Positions 47,444 through 61,062 of a stretch of DNA of 64,000 bases are shown here, in pieces. This DNA is from Coriolopsis trogii (Eukaryota; Basidiomycota; Agaricomycetes; Polyporales; Polyporaceae). The stretch covers positions 620,001-684,000 of the forward strand of contig JAHYIO010000006.1 in NCBI GenBank assembly GCA_020543525.1. Direction: 5' to 3'. The notes beneath the pieces were generated by a model. That model saw only the letters and a program-made list of their open reading frames with translations, searched no databases and was not told the origin of the DNA. Both the position numbers and the translations under genes were made by a program. Position 1 is the first letter of the stretch. Each line of letters opens with the position of its first letter.

Positions 47444-49163
47444 CAACCCAAGGGGCATAACGCTCCGTGAGTCGTTTTTGCACCCCCTCAGCTGTCTCAG
47501 ATAGTCCCAATTGACAAAATCCTTGAAAAGACACCATGACTGACTCCATCGCAGCCCCCCGCTCCGCGCGATGCTTCAGCGTTGTTTCAATCTCGGCGCA
47601 AGTGGCCTCAAAGTCGACGGCAGCACTGTGAGTCCGCGCCCCAGTGCTTGCATCAATGTCCCATCCCAAGACAAGGTGGGTGAGATGGGGACAAGGAAGA
47701 GCGCTGTTGGGGCCGTCTGAGTCGCCGAGAGCACGCAACGCGATCATGAGGCGGTCCGGAGGGCACCCCTCCGTCGTTACCAAAGCGAGCTGTGTGATGC
47801 GTCCGAAGACGCATACCAAGTGCTGCATACGGTCCTCGAACCTGGTCTTATTGCAGGACTGAGCGCCCGGTCCGATAAAAAGAGTGAAGGACGAGGATGA
47901 CGATATTCGATCCTGGAATGCGTCGAGTAAAGCATCTAGGATGATTGAGTCGGATGACTCCTCCTGACGACTTGGTAGTACAGCCAACGAGATGACGTCA
48001 GTCCCCGGCCAAGGGAGCTCTTCGTTCTCAAAGGACCAGGACCGCGTAAATTGCAAGCACGCCTCGTCCTTACCCAGGGCCATTGTGACGTGACAGAGGA
48101 CAGGAAATTGGGGCCTGCTGCGTATCACAGGTGCGACCTCTTGTACCTTGCCAGCCTCTGTACATATGGTGAGGGATACCTCTGGCGGCAGGGTGAGCGG
48201 GAAGAGGAATGATGATATCCATGACGGCGCGTTGGGGGAGATTTCGATTTTGACGAGGTGTGGCAGTCGTACCGACCGACCTAAGGTGGGTGTGGCAGGG
48301 GAGAATTGGTCCCATGTGGGTAGGTAGGAGAAAGACTCGAGACCTTGATGCCTCTGTAGTAGATCCAACAGGCTGTCGATATCTCCCGATGTTTGACAGG
48401 ACAGGCAGTTACAGAACTCAGGGATGAGGAGGCGTCGGATGGGTGCGGCGGAAAAATCCATGTCGAACATGAGACCCGGCAACTCAAGCGTGCGAAGACG
48501 CGGCAGGTTGCCAGCATCGCGTCGGGCATTGAAGGATTGCATTGCCGTCCTTGTTTCCGAGATCAGAGGCGATGCGTCACCGTGAGCGATAAGCAATGTC
48601 TCCAAGTTCGGCAAAGCTTGTTTGAGCAGATTGCACACGATGGGGATGTGCTTGGTATGACATGTGACAGTCAATGACGAGAGGCGATAAAGGTGTGGCT
48701 CCAGAGCGGCACATGCCATCCTGGTGGCGATCATAGAAGGTATAATCAGAGAACATGGTGCGGAGCGTTGCAAGATTGCCTCGAGACGTGTTCGTTCTCT
48801 CCAATTGGCAGGAGACAGTAGGTGACGGTCGGATAGGAAGGACGCCCAGAACTCTGGAGTAGACATAAGCAGTCGCCTCCATGTGCGACAAACCTGCCCG
48901 ATCTTGACCTCGTGCAGAGATGTGGGCACGACGGAGGAGAATATCTCCATGAGGATTTCCGGGGGAAGACGGCGATTTATCGACGTAGCACGATTATACG
49001 CAAAGCGGAGCTCCAGAATACGCCTCTCATAGAGTGCTATTCTTGCTGTGATCCATGAATGAGACTCTGCAGTCGGTGGTGCCTCGAGGAGAGCCCGTTC
49101 GTCCGGAGCAAGACACTTCAACGGGTCTACATCCCCCACCTCTAACGAACCTGATGCCACCAT
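47412..49163 (-). CDS. F-box/LRR-like protein, single exon
   Basis: One open frame of 583 codons from MVASGSLEVGDVDPLKC (49163); codons upstream stay open but contain no earlier ATG that looks better. PDERALLEAPPTAESHSW and ARIALYERRILELRFAYN form the N-terminal helix. The F-box reads NRRLPPEILMEIFSSVVPTSLHEVKIGQVCRTWRRLLMSTPEFWASFL. The LRR-like part has LPRLRTLELPGLMFDMDF and a CNCLSCQTSGD Cys pair, and the end TERYAPWVG runs into the tandem repeat, giving RLVVDVDLS. This is the intact relative of the truncated pseudogene at 29.8-31.4 kb, which is nearly identical over its first hundred bases and lies in the opposite orientation. Probable SCF substrate receptor; target unknown. Confidence 0.85.
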   Translation of the reverse strand: MVASGSLEVGDVDPLKCLAPDERALLEAPPTAESHSWITARIALYERRILELRFAYNRATSINRRLPPEILMEIFSSVVPTSLHEVKIGQVCRTWRRLLMSTPEFWASFLSDRHLLSPANWRERTRLEAILQRSAPCSLIIPSMIATRMACAALEPHLYRLSSLTVTCHTKHIPIVCNLLKQALPNLETLLIAHGDASPLISETRTAMQSFNARRDAGNLPRLRTLELPGLMFDMDFSAAPIRRLLIPEFCNCLSCQTSGDIDSLLDLLQRHQGLESFSYLPTWDQFSPATPTLGRSVRLPHLVKIEISPNAPSWISSFLFPLTLPPEVSLTICTEAGKVQEVAPVIRSRPQFPVLCHVTMALGKDEACLQFTRSWSFENEELPWPGTDVISLAVLPSRQEESSDSIILDALLDAFQDRISSSSSFTLFIGPGAQSCNKTRFEDRMQHLVCVFGRITQLALVTTEGCPPDRLMIALRALGDSDGPNSALPCPHLTHLVLGWDIDASTGARTHSAAVDFEATCAEIETTLKHRAERGAAMESVMVSFQGFCQLGLSETAEGVQKRLTERYAPWVGRLVVDVDLS

Positions 49164-50185
49164 ACTGAAGTGACTCGCAGATAACCTGATCAACACGAAT
49201 GTGAGTACATCGCCCAACACATGAAAGTTAGCTTCGGTATCACTTACTCCTACCACCAATCAGCATTGACGATGGTGGTAGAGGTTCCAGTTGAAAGTGC
49301 GCTGTGTCACTCAGCTTCGTTTCGGCAGGTTCCGGAGATTAATCAGCCTGCTACGTTACGGCGCTTATTGCCCTGGTCGTATCACAACCATGGCTTACTC
49401 GACTTCTGCATGCATGGCGCACTTCACTTGTATTATGACACTAGACGGTGTGCTCAGTGTCATTAAGCATGGTCTCTTGGATACTCTCGCTCGCTTATGT
49501 GCTCGCGTTGTGAAAAGTCGGGTGTTTGCGACCCATACAGTGAGTGATCTTGTATTCTCGCATTGCACTGTCGGATGGGGGCCATATAATCTCAAGTAGC
49601 TTGTACACAAGGAATCGATGAAAGTCACCTCCACGCTCATTGGCCATGGTGTTCTAACTGGCCGGGCAAATTTTTGAACTGATCCGTTCTCCGATACACC
49701 AGCAAAACCCGGCATAGCCTGCGGTATGTACTCAGCACCATTGAAGGTGATAGCTACACTCAGCTGATTGCCAAAGAACATGATTAGCCTCTGTGCAGAC
49801 CAATCGCGCGCGCATCCAAACGCGCAAGATCACCCATACTGGAACACCGGCGCAATCACTTAACTCCAAGGGGTTACACCGGAGCCTTCCTGTCTAGAGT
49901 TCTCCTCAAGATGGACGATACAAAGCGCTTATTCACTGTGCACGACACCCTGGATGATGCGCCCTGTTGTGACGACCAGCGCGCCCATCCGATTGCCGAT
50001 TTTGAAGATGGGCCAGCGCAGGGATGCACTGGATCAGCGGTGAATTGAATACGACAGAGTGCTCGACGCGCACAGTACCTAACCTATAAAATCACAGTGA
50101 GCCTCGCGGTGAGAAACCCGAGGTCAGCTGCAGGTTTCATCGTCCTCCACCCATTTCCTTCTACGATACTGTTCTTCGATCGATC
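49164..50185. other. Divergent intergenic region
   Basis: Promoters of the F-box gene (-) and sedolisin copy 4 (+). No other gene or repeat recognised in about 1 kb. Confidence 0.5.
50085..50091 (+). promoter_or_regulatory. TATA box of sedolisin copy 4
   Basis: TATAAAA about 100 bp upstream of the start codon at 50186, the same placement as in copies 1 and 2. Confidence 0.55.
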
Positions 50186-52457
50186 ATGGTTGCAGCCGGA
50201 CTGCTCGCTCTGGTTTTCTTCCCCTTTGTGCTTGCTAGGCCGGCCTCCCCTTCCACGAGACTCGTGGTCAGAGACCATCGCACTGCTCCTCCTGCAGGCT
50301 TTCATCCGACAGGAAAGGTTCTGGCACCCGGTGGCATGCTGCGTCTTACCGTGAGCATGCCCCAAGGCAACATTACAGGTTTACACGACGTGCTGATGGA
50401 CGTGAGCGATCCTATGAGCGTGAACTATGGACGTCATCTCTCGAAAGCTGAGGTACGTCGCGCGTCCCGTTAACGATGCCCTAGCCGCTAATGCGTCCTT
50501 TGCGCCATCGTACCTCCTAGGTTGAAGCGCTGGTCGCACCTAAGGCTGAGAGTGTCGCTGCAGTGAAGGGCTGGCTGAGGAAGAACGACATCACACCTTC
50601 AAGCTCGTCTCCCTCTGGGGATTTGCTCAACATCGACGTGCCCGTCGAGAAGGCTAACGCACTACTCAATGCCGATTTCAAGTCATATGTTCACGAAGGG
50701 ACGAAAACAATGATGACCCGCACGCTGTCCTATTCTATACCCGCCAATCTTCATGAACATGTCGCCTACATCTACCCTACTACGCAGTGAGTAGTCGTTC
50801 TCATACATGGATGAGGAGTTTCACTACTAACACATATATCCGTAGGTTCTTGCCTCCTACGAAGAAACTGTCGTTCAAAGCGGTGGAAGTCACGCATCCG
50901 TTTAACAAGCATCCGAGCAATCGAGTAGCGCGGCGTGATGTAGGAACTGCCTGCGAACAGGGGACGACACCAGAGTGTTTGCAGCTGCTTTACAATATCC
51001 CTACCACGCCTGCATCTGCGTCGGGGAGCGGCCTCGCAGTCAATGCCCTCAACAACGAACTTGCAGACCCAAACGACTTAAAGGTGAGCACCACCATCCA
51101 CTATCTAGGGGCGATGTAGGCAGCGCATAGGTTCGCTGAATTAGTATTACAGCAATTCCTGAGCCAGTTCCGTCCGGATAATCCCAACCAGACATTTGCC
51201 ATCCAATCAATCGACAACGGCGTTACGAGCGGTCCAGGAACCGGCGAACTTGTGCGTCGATGTCGTTTCCAAGTTCTGTGAGTGAGGAGCTGACGATGAA
51301 GCGCCTCCCGTTCCGCACAGAGTCTCGACATACAATACACAGTCGGTCTCGCTACGAATGTGCCCGTGACGTTATTCTCTCTCGGCTCGGAAGGCCAGTC
51401 GGATCTGGACGAAGTCAACTTCTTGTTGCAACAAGAGACGCCCCCGCAGGTCCTGACCACTAGCTTTGGAAGCGACGAGCCAGATGACCCGGCAGCCCAG
51501 CCGATACTGCAGTATGTGCTTCTGCTCTGCGCCGTCGTGAGTGATGTTCCTGACACTCGACTGGCAGGACGATCTGCAACGCCTACGCACAGCTCGGTGC
51601 TCGAGGCATATCCGTCCTCTTCGCCTCCGGGGACGGAGGCGTGTCTGGAGGCCAACCGAACGACTCATGCGACAATGGCGGCCAGTTCATACGCACTTTC
51701 CCATCTGGATGTCCATTGTGAGTTCTGATTGCCGATAATACTATGGCTCACGCTGACAGAACTGCAGCGTTACCTCTGTAGGCAGCACGCAAGGCATAGC
51801 TCCCGAGACAGCCGCGTCCTTCTCGTCCGGGGGATTCTCCACCCAGTTCCCTCGCCCAGCCTATCAAGATGCCGCAGTTGAAACCTATCTGCGGTCCTTG
51901 GGAAGTACAAACGCAGGCCGCTTCAACTCGTTCGGCCGCGCATATCCCGACGTGTCGACCCAAGGCGTGAACTTCCCTGTCGTGCTGAACGGACAGACTC
52001 TCGATTTCTTCGGAACCAGCGCGTCGAGTCCGACGTTTGCGAGCATCGTCGCGCTGGTGAACGACCGGCTGCTGAGTGCGGGAAGGGCCCCGCTCGGTTT
52101 CTTGAATCCGTTCCTCTACGCGAACGGGGCGGGTGCGTTCAATGACATCACGTCTGGAAGCAATCCCGGATGTGGCACGGACGGCTTTCCTGCGCTGCCA
52201 GGGTGGGATCCGGTGCGTCCTTCTCGGGATCATGCTCGCGTTTCGTTCTCTCATGTGATCGTGTATCACAGGTGACCGGTCTGGGTACTCCTAATTTCTC
52301 TCGGCTTCTGGCCATCGCCATAGGTGGCCAGGTTGCGGGAGGACAAGAAGGGGCAGGGAACCACTCGACGGGCGCAATTCAGAATCTGGGACCCAACACC
52401 AGGAAGCCGCCTGTTGATGGCCGGCGAGGGAGGTTACTTTCTGCTGGTCGTTTATAA
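50186..52457 (+). CDS. Sedolisin / tripeptidyl-peptidase (S53), copy 4
   Basis: Eight exons (50186-50452, 50521-50786, 50846-51083, 51153-51251, 51321-51511, 51568-51717, 51768-52212, 52272-52457) join in phase to 613 residues. Signal peptide (MVAAGLLALVFFPFVLA), activation domain (NYGRHLSKAEVEALVAPKAE), RRD maturation site before VGTAC, then the catalytic domain. Glu289 and Asp293 lie in GELSLDIQY (Leu replaces the usual Ala after Glu), Asp376 in SGDGG and Ser488 in FGTSASSP. The tail after the last exon junction is short, with one NHS sequon and a basic end (GRRGRLLSAGRL). Every intron sits at the same codon and phase as in copies 2 and 3, so the copies arose by gene duplication and not by retroposition. 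Confidence 0.92.
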
Positions 52458-52689
52458 GAGTTCATGTCGCAGGTGAGGAGCCCGTCGACACGTTTGTGAT
52501 TGCTACTAGTACGCACGTGTGTGCCATTCGACTGATGCTGTACAAGACCGAGTATCGTACTATACGGGAATGCCACGAGCTGCGGACGAGTCTCAGGACA
52601 CATGTCATGCACACACAGTTAGCCTTGAGCGTGTCGAGATCACAGAACGCGGGATGACTCGGAGGCACTGGCAGCTGTCTTCGTCCTCA

Positions 52690-53234
52690 TTGATTCTCAG
52701 TATCCGAGTCGTATCTCAGAGCGACGTTGTCGGCGAAGGGTCCGGCGTAGCGCTCCACCAGTAACCTCTTCACCCCCTCCGGTGTCGGTGGCAGCCTTCA
52801 GACATGGCAGACTTCAAGGGTGAATTGCTTCCAAGTAGCTACTGGGTACTCCGCGCGTTGATGGTATGGAGTTCTTCACATAGGCTCTCGAACGCTGCGA
52901 AGGTCCCGGGGTTATCCCGAATCACCGTGAACTGCTCTAGTTCTGGGATTGGAACGGGCTCGCTGGCAAAGGCAGTAAGCTGCGCCAGGGAGTGGTACCA
53001 CCAAACGTGATGACGGAGGCATATCCATTTCGCTTGTGAGGCCTTGGATGGATGGAGTTCGTCAACGAGAGGAACAGAGGCGGATTTGCGCTTATTTGCT
53101 GGAGTTGCCGATAGTGTATCACCATGTTCCCTGCATATTCCTCGAGTACTCTGATCCACCAAGGGACATGCGAAATTATTGCGATTGAAAGGGATAGCGA
53201 GGATGTGTTTTGCTTGTATGCGTACAACGTACAT
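52690..53234 (-). pseudogene. Relic of an F-box/LRR C-terminus
   Basis: On the minus strand the frame from about 53030 reads SLAQLTAFASEPVPIPELEQFTV and FAAFESLCEELHTINA. It then stops, and a different frame resumes with RLLVERYAGPFADNVALRYG. The order and spacing match the end of the F-box gene at 24557-26350 (ATASERVLFPELEHLAVV, NALCDDTYTALNERL, RALVERFAPYAEQVVV). No F-box is found upstream. It is a fragment left next to sedolisin copy 4. Confidence 0.6.
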
Positions 53235-53478
53235 GTCTATGAACGACCTAACCTCAGCAACACCGACAAGTCCTAGATAAGCGTGAATGAAGAAAGTGGA
53301 AGGCAGGGTGCGATAGCGATGACCCCACGGTCTTCGTGATGCAACGACAAAGCTGCATGGGGGCGAGGCGAGTCAGCGATCAAGCATTGCTGATGACATG
53401 AACGCCCACGTACGTATACCACAACAAAATGACGTGAACAGCGTGAAGGACATGGACATGAGCTCATACAACACTGCA

Positions 53479-55040
<1,562 letters not shown>

Positions 55041-58000
55041 GGTGGTGGTATGGGGAAGAGATGGAGGGTAACAAAAGACGGAGAGAAATGAAAGTCTATA
55101 TAGAGGCGATCTTGTTGTCTGCTCGACGGGGTCACCCGGCCGCTCGCTTACACTATTGGTCGCCCGCCGTCTTGTCTCTAACGCAACGCCGTATCCCTCT
55201 CCTCGGTTTCCACATTCGCACGTTGATCTGCACCACCCAGCAGCTTACGAAAACGGCCCGCGACATATCAAAATCAGATTGGTCGACGGCTCGAGCAACT
55301 TCGGGAGCGGCGGCGGTCAGAGATGCCATGCAAAGTCAACGATCCACCACCGGAAGTCGTCTTGTCGTTGAGTCGACCATGGCATCCAGGTCCCAGAACG
55401 CAAACGAACGCTTGGAATGATGTCCGCCATCGCTCAGCGGGAAGGACTGTGATGATCACATCGAGGGAAGGCAGATGGACATCCGTCGGAAGGCGTTGGG
55501 TGGCATGTGTCGTGGAGAGTGATGCACAGTGCCGAGTCCTCCAGTAAGTTATCCTCATGGTTCACACAGCATTGACGTCGGGAATACGGCGAACACGAAA
55601 ACCACGAGTCAGCCACCCTTGTTTGCTGCTGTCCTCCTCGGAGTCCAGGTATGAGGTCTTGTCTATCACAAGGGCGCCAGTGCGTAAGCCCGAGGGGTTC
55701 AGGAACAGTACTAGTATGTGCATTTTCGTGGCGGAAAGTTGTTCTGTGCTACCAGTGAGCTTCTCACAGCTCTCCACAACACGAACGTCGAGCAGACCCG
55801 TCGTCTTCCAGCATCATCTTGATTGACGGGCTAATGTTGAGATGCCTGATAGGCGCGTATATCTACCCAAAACACGGAGGTGTGTGTCGTTTCAGAGTCA
55901 ATGCTCACTACGGCGTTCCTGCAGATCGCTCGGAGAGGCGACTATATGCTTGCAATGCATGGGATGATTGTCAGCTATGCAACTCATGCATATGTGCCAG
56001 AAGACGCACAGTTACCGGCGAACGCGAACCCCTGATCTTTATGTGGCAATTGTGAGGCTGACCACACAGACGTTAGTGAGGATCACCCGTTGTCCTGTGC
56101 ATATGAGAAGATAAGTATTCGTTTCAATGACAAGTCATGGAGAATTCCGCTGAGAAGGTGGTTTGGATCAGCGCCGACACGTATTGTTCACACATCACGC
56201 GCAGTGTGGTACTCTACAATGAGTCACTGTATGCGTCACGACTTACCCTGTGCTCGTTCACAGGGGGTGCTATCAAAGCCTCCAATGTCTGGTTGTCAGG
56301 TATGTTCGTCGCCTAGTAACCCAGTGTTCCGCTGTTGACCTCTCCGCTTCCCGCCCCTCTTTCGTCGTCCAAGGCAGTGGGCTTTGTAGGTCGCGTACGA
56401 TCCGATGCCTATGTCTCCTGGCAATGAACAGTTCGACTGATTATTTGATCAGTATGTTCATCTACAATGTGCCATAGGCAATCTAAATAGTATGTACCTC
56501 ATCGGCGCGCTGTCATGCATCGGGTGCATTCTGTATGGACTTAGATTCTGTTTCAATCGGGCGACAATCACTACGCCATATTTGACGCTTCTGTGAGTTC
56601 CCCCACTCTGCGCATCAATGCCTCGTCCTCCAGATTGGTATTGTCAGTACTTCCAGGACTGTACGGACACTTCCTAACACGCCGGAAGCCGCTCAAGATC
56701 GCGACCTCGCCCGGGTCTGCCATGTCACTGTTGGGCGGTGTGAAACATAACCGCAGCGGCGTGCGTCAATGCTGCCGCGCACGTTCCAAGCAAGTCAACC
56801 CCATACCCCACCGTATCCTCACTAAAGACATGTCAGCATACAAGCGAACCTACAGCAGTCAACATTCCTTTCCATCGCAAACTGTCAGCAAACCCTTCCC
56901 TGTCCCGCCAGGCATGACATTCATCTTGTACGCGCCAAGTCGTCCGAGATGGACCGGTGTTCGAAGTGCCTGATAGTTGGCGTTTGCAATCAGCCGTGAT
57001 CCGCTCAATCTGAGGTGTGCACTATCTTTCATCTTCACATGCGCCCGATGATTGACGTATGGTAGCGAATGACCATCGTGTGTCTACCGATACACTCCTC
57101 GCGGGTTGCAGAACCAATCCTCTCCCGCCGGTCACCCTCTTCGAACTCCTCGGTACCATGTTCCAGAATTGAGATCCAGCACGCCACACTATTCCACTGT
57201 CGATCGGGGAACTTTCTTCGAAATGTCTGCATTTCGTACCACCCTCCCTGTCATCGGCGTTCTGCAGGTGCGACCCTTGATACGCAGCAACTAAACGCCA
57301 GCCATGTATAGCTGCCACCAGCCCCTTGTCTGAGGCGTCTGCCTGCTGTCTGTGAGATACGACTCTACTTGTGGCCCCTGCTCGACATCCTGAAGCTCAA
57401 GCTCGTGCTCGTTGTCCCCCAACTATCACCACCGATCCGCACCATCCTGTCTCGCCAACTCTCGTCCAATTCTCTGTCCCAGCTCTCGGTTCTCTCGCGC
57501 TTCCAAGACAGTGGCTCGAACGTGATTGATTGCCACCCGACCGCTCTTGCCCAACCGCACTGGCCAATTCCTGAGGCTGCGCGAGCTTCCCATGGACATT
57601 AAAATCCAATGCGGCACACGCATGCGCACGTCCTCACCCCCTGCTTCTCTTTCCCAAGAAACAACCAGCCTGTCGGGAACGAATTACGCCTGCCTACCGA
57701 TCCCGCCTTTGGGATGCCGGATGAATGCTAGGATTTCGCGTGCTGTGCAGCAGGCGGCGTGGGGCGTGGACTGTGGTCGCGAAGGATACGTAAGGATGTA
57801 TTATGACGATACCTCAGACTCTGCAAGTACAGAAGCGGATGCCTTGGTCGATCTTGCTTGGATACTCCTGCGCTGTGAAACCATCGCCGCCTTCCAGGGT
57901 CCCGCGAGCGAAAAGCTGGGCGGAAGACACCGGAGTCGGGTCCGCCGGGTAGCTCGGTTGACTAGCTGGCAGCAGTTCGGGGACCTCGGCTGGGTACGTA

Positions 58001-58694
58001 TGTGAGCACGGCAGCAATATTGCCACGTCGACGTCTCGGGGTCCACCATGCTCTGCCAAAATCCATGACACGATGTGGCCCATGCGTTTGAGCGACAGCG
58101 AGTGCTAAGCTGTCGCTGTCCGGATTGGATTGTATGTCCTTGCGATGGATGTGGGATTTCCACCCGCGAGAGCAGCGGGTTTTGATGCAGAGGCGTATCT
58201 CGACATCGACATACCATGACACGGGACGAACGGGATGCGACAGCGAGCTATTCGCGATCGTCTGAGTCGCAGCCCTCAGGCCTCAGCACCCGCTGGTGTG
58301 AGCGTTCCGTAGGCCGCGCAGCACTTATGCTCACCGCAGGTATGGTGGAGACTACCCGGTTGTTCACATCACGGATCGCAGGATTGTCTAGAGGCAATTA
58401 TGACATGGATGCCAACTGGCCTGTCAAACGATCCCGACGTGGTTATATGTACTGCGCTGCGAAGAGTCGTATTCGAGATTGAGTTCAGCCCGCAGCATCA
58501 CCAGTAGTACGTTTGTTGAGTACAGGAGCACCGGAGTTATAGCCATTCGTCACTCTGCGAATCCGCGAGCAAGCATGGGTAATGGAGAAACAAACATTGA
58601 GATGCGTAGTGTAAGGACCAATGCTTGCCTTTGACGGTGACATGAATATGTCTACCGTATGTCCTACAACCAACGAGACGCTCCGATAGCTGAC
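55041..58694. other. 3.6 kb without a confident gene
   Basis: The first part is the MAP kinase promoter. Beyond it I could not assemble a gene on either strand. A minus-strand frame at 55777-55562 (KMHILVLFLNPSGLRTGA) looks protein-like but has no partner exon and matches nothing I know. The remaining frames are short and overlap on opposite strands. No transposon ends or simple repeats are evident. Confidence 0.45.
55097..55102 (-). promoter_or_regulatory. TATA box of the MAP kinase gene
   Basis: TATATA in CTCTATATAGAC, about 57 bp upstream of the start codon at 55040 on the minus strand. Confidence 0.45.
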
Positions 58695-60688
58695 CTAGAG
58701 CGGAGGAAGGCCGCGCGCGATGCGGTCGAGGGCTTGGATCGCGTCTTCGCGCGACATGCTGTTGAGGACCTGTACGGCCGTGAGCGTCGGCTGTGTGTCG
58801 CCGCCCATGGTGGCATGCACGACAAGTCGCGCGATGACTTCGCCCTGTCATTCGTGTCAGACCTAGAGTAGCATAGCGAGAAAACTCTCGAAGGAACAAC
58901 ATACCACTTCGACCAGACAGGCTACGACGATAAGCCTGGAGGGAAGATGAGTTGTCGCTCGGGCTGGATGCGCAAGGAGAGAACAACGCCGCACCAGATA
59001 ATGATCCATGTTATTCGGTCCATGGCGTTACTGTTCAGATGGTCATGTATGGCAGCCAGCTAACACATACATTGACATGAGTACCCTCCATCTTCTCGTC
59101 TGGGTCCGTACTCACCAAGTCCTCGGCTACGGCGATCTTCTCGTTCAGCACTTGCACTCGCGGTCCGATCTCCATGTACTCCCTAACGGCGTCATAGAGC
59201 GCCTTGAGGCTCGCCTCATCCCAGAAGAGCTCCGGGACGTCCAAGACATTGCTCACAAGGTTGACGTCGCGTCTCAACGTGAACAGCCGTCCCGTCAGCT
59301 TCAGCGCTTCCTTGCGCTTCAAGGCAAGCACGCCTGTCAGTGCAAGCTGAGTGGGGATAGAGCGCGTGCGCGGGGAGGATAGGATTCGGTGGGCGAGGGT
59401 TTCGTAATGGGCAAGCAACGTCGATTGGGCGAGCGCGTGAGCGACGGAGAGCTGGAGCAGATGGGAGTGTGACTTGAAGGCTGCGCATACATGAGGTGAT
59501 CTGACTGTCTGAGATGAGGAGAAGTACTAACTGAAGAAATCGTTGTAAATTCGCGGGAATGCGATGTGTGGGTCGTGCTACTCAACCAGGTGAGTAGAAG
59601 AATCATTAGTCACGTAGGTGCTTCATACCGCGTAGTGGCAAGCTTCCACCTCCCAGTCGTCGTGCGGGATTTTGCGGGTCATAATACCTGCTTCCTCAAT
59701 ATCCTCGATGATGCCGAGCTCCTGGTCCTCCCGAAATCCGAAGAACACCACAACTCCGTACTCAAAGAACACGGCCTCCGCAAAGTTCTGCGACTCCGCT
59801 GCCCTGGACCGTCTACGCGACCGCCTGGATCTCGTTGTCATTACGGGGGGTGATGACAAGGCAGGCTGTATGTCCTCCGGGCTCAGGAGATGCTCTGGCT
59901 CCGGAGCCTGGGAACGAGGTGCAGTTTGTTCCTGGTTTGCCTGCACTGAGACCACTTGGGTGCTCGTTTCTGGAGAGACTGACGGTATGAAACCCTCCAC
60001 ACCGGAGGAGGACGGCGGTTGCAGGGATGTGAAGTAAGTGCCCTGGTAGCCGTCTTCCTCAGCTTCAGAAAGACCTGAACTGGGGTCCTCGTTTCCTTCC
60101 GAGGTGGGGGGTGCCGAAGAACGAATGTTGGAGCCTGGACCATAACCCGGCAGAAGTGGAAGATGGTACATCTGACAGCGCACGGGGTGTGCATATAGGG
60201 CAGGAGAAGATGTGAAAAACACTCACAACATACATTGCCTCGTCATAAATACGAGGCTTGACATTATGCTCCCGCTTCAGGAAACTCGCCAGCAACTTCA
60301 TCCTGAACGCCTCCGCAAGACAATACGCCGTGATTCGCTTGAATCCTGCCTTCTCTCGCTGATCTTTGCTCATACGCTCCCCAGCGCTCTTGTGATCTCG
60401 AATGCCCTGATCCGTCTCGTATCCATGGAGCTGATCTTCATCTTGCTCGACTTCTGGTGGGATGGGTTTCGTCTGGGGGTCGGAGGGAAGTACGACGAGT
60501 TTCTGCGTGGTCTTGGATGTTCGTTGCGTCTTCGCAGCACCAGTTACTGGATTTGTGAGCGCGACGCCAGACACGGAGGGCCGTCGTGTCAGAGGACGAG
60601 TAGCGACAGTTGTGGTGCGAACAGGTCGACTAGTACGAGATATCGGTGAGATAGCTACTGATTGCTGTCGTGGAGGTGGGTTCGACAT
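58695..60688 (-). CDS. Rmd1/Sif2-type membrane protein (DUF155)
   Basis: A multi-exon gene from MSNPPPRQQSVAISPI (60688) to GLPPL (stop at 58695), around 530 residues. The N-terminal part is Ser/Thr/Pro-rich, then ITAYCLAEAFRMKLLASFLK opens the conserved domain. The family core FAEAVFFEYGVVVFFGFRED is followed by HIAFPRIYNDFFTFKSHSHLL, SVAHALAQSTLLAHYE and RDVNLVSNVLDVPELFWDE. The C-terminus has the single membrane segment ITWIIIWLIVVACLVEVGEV followed by IARLVVHATM. Yeast relatives (Rmd1, Rmd8) are needed for sporulation, and related proteins act in mitochondrial translation; the role here is inferred only. The junction around 59030-59075 is unresolved: the best GT-AG pair leaves the frame one base off. 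All other junctions fit. Divergent from Mak5. Confidence 0.85.
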
Positions 60689-61062
60689 TATGGGAAGGTC
60701 TGAAAAGCAACAGGGTCAGGAATTAACTCAACATGAATGAGTCTGGCAATTGCATGGGTTGAGCTGTACTCCTGTTGAAAGTACTAGATCGTATCTGTGT
60801 GCAACATCTCGGATGTGTTCCCCTTGTATCCAGTCACTTTGTAGCTAGTTTTTTTTTGAGTACTCACCGTGCAAGGACGAGTCGAAGAGACGTAGCAGTC
60901 AAGTAGCAGCCAGCCTGGGCAGAGTCGAGAGCAACACTAAGGGCAGTAGCGCTCGTTGACGTCGAGATGAGCACGGGCCGTGTAGCCGGTCAGGCGCTGG
61001 GTCAGATTTTCGGTGCAGCGATGAGCGATCGTGTTCAGGCTTTCATTAGTTTCTCGCCAACC
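60689..61062. other. Bidirectional promoter between DUF155 gene and Mak5
   Basis: About 370 bp between two divergent starts. A T-tract of about nine lies near 60850. No other element recognised. Confidence 0.5.

Noticed and set aside
55562..55777. 71-codon minus-strand frame with KMHILVLFLNPSGLRTGA
   Set aside because: Reads like protein but stands alone, with a stop just upstream and no partner exon; too little to call a gene.
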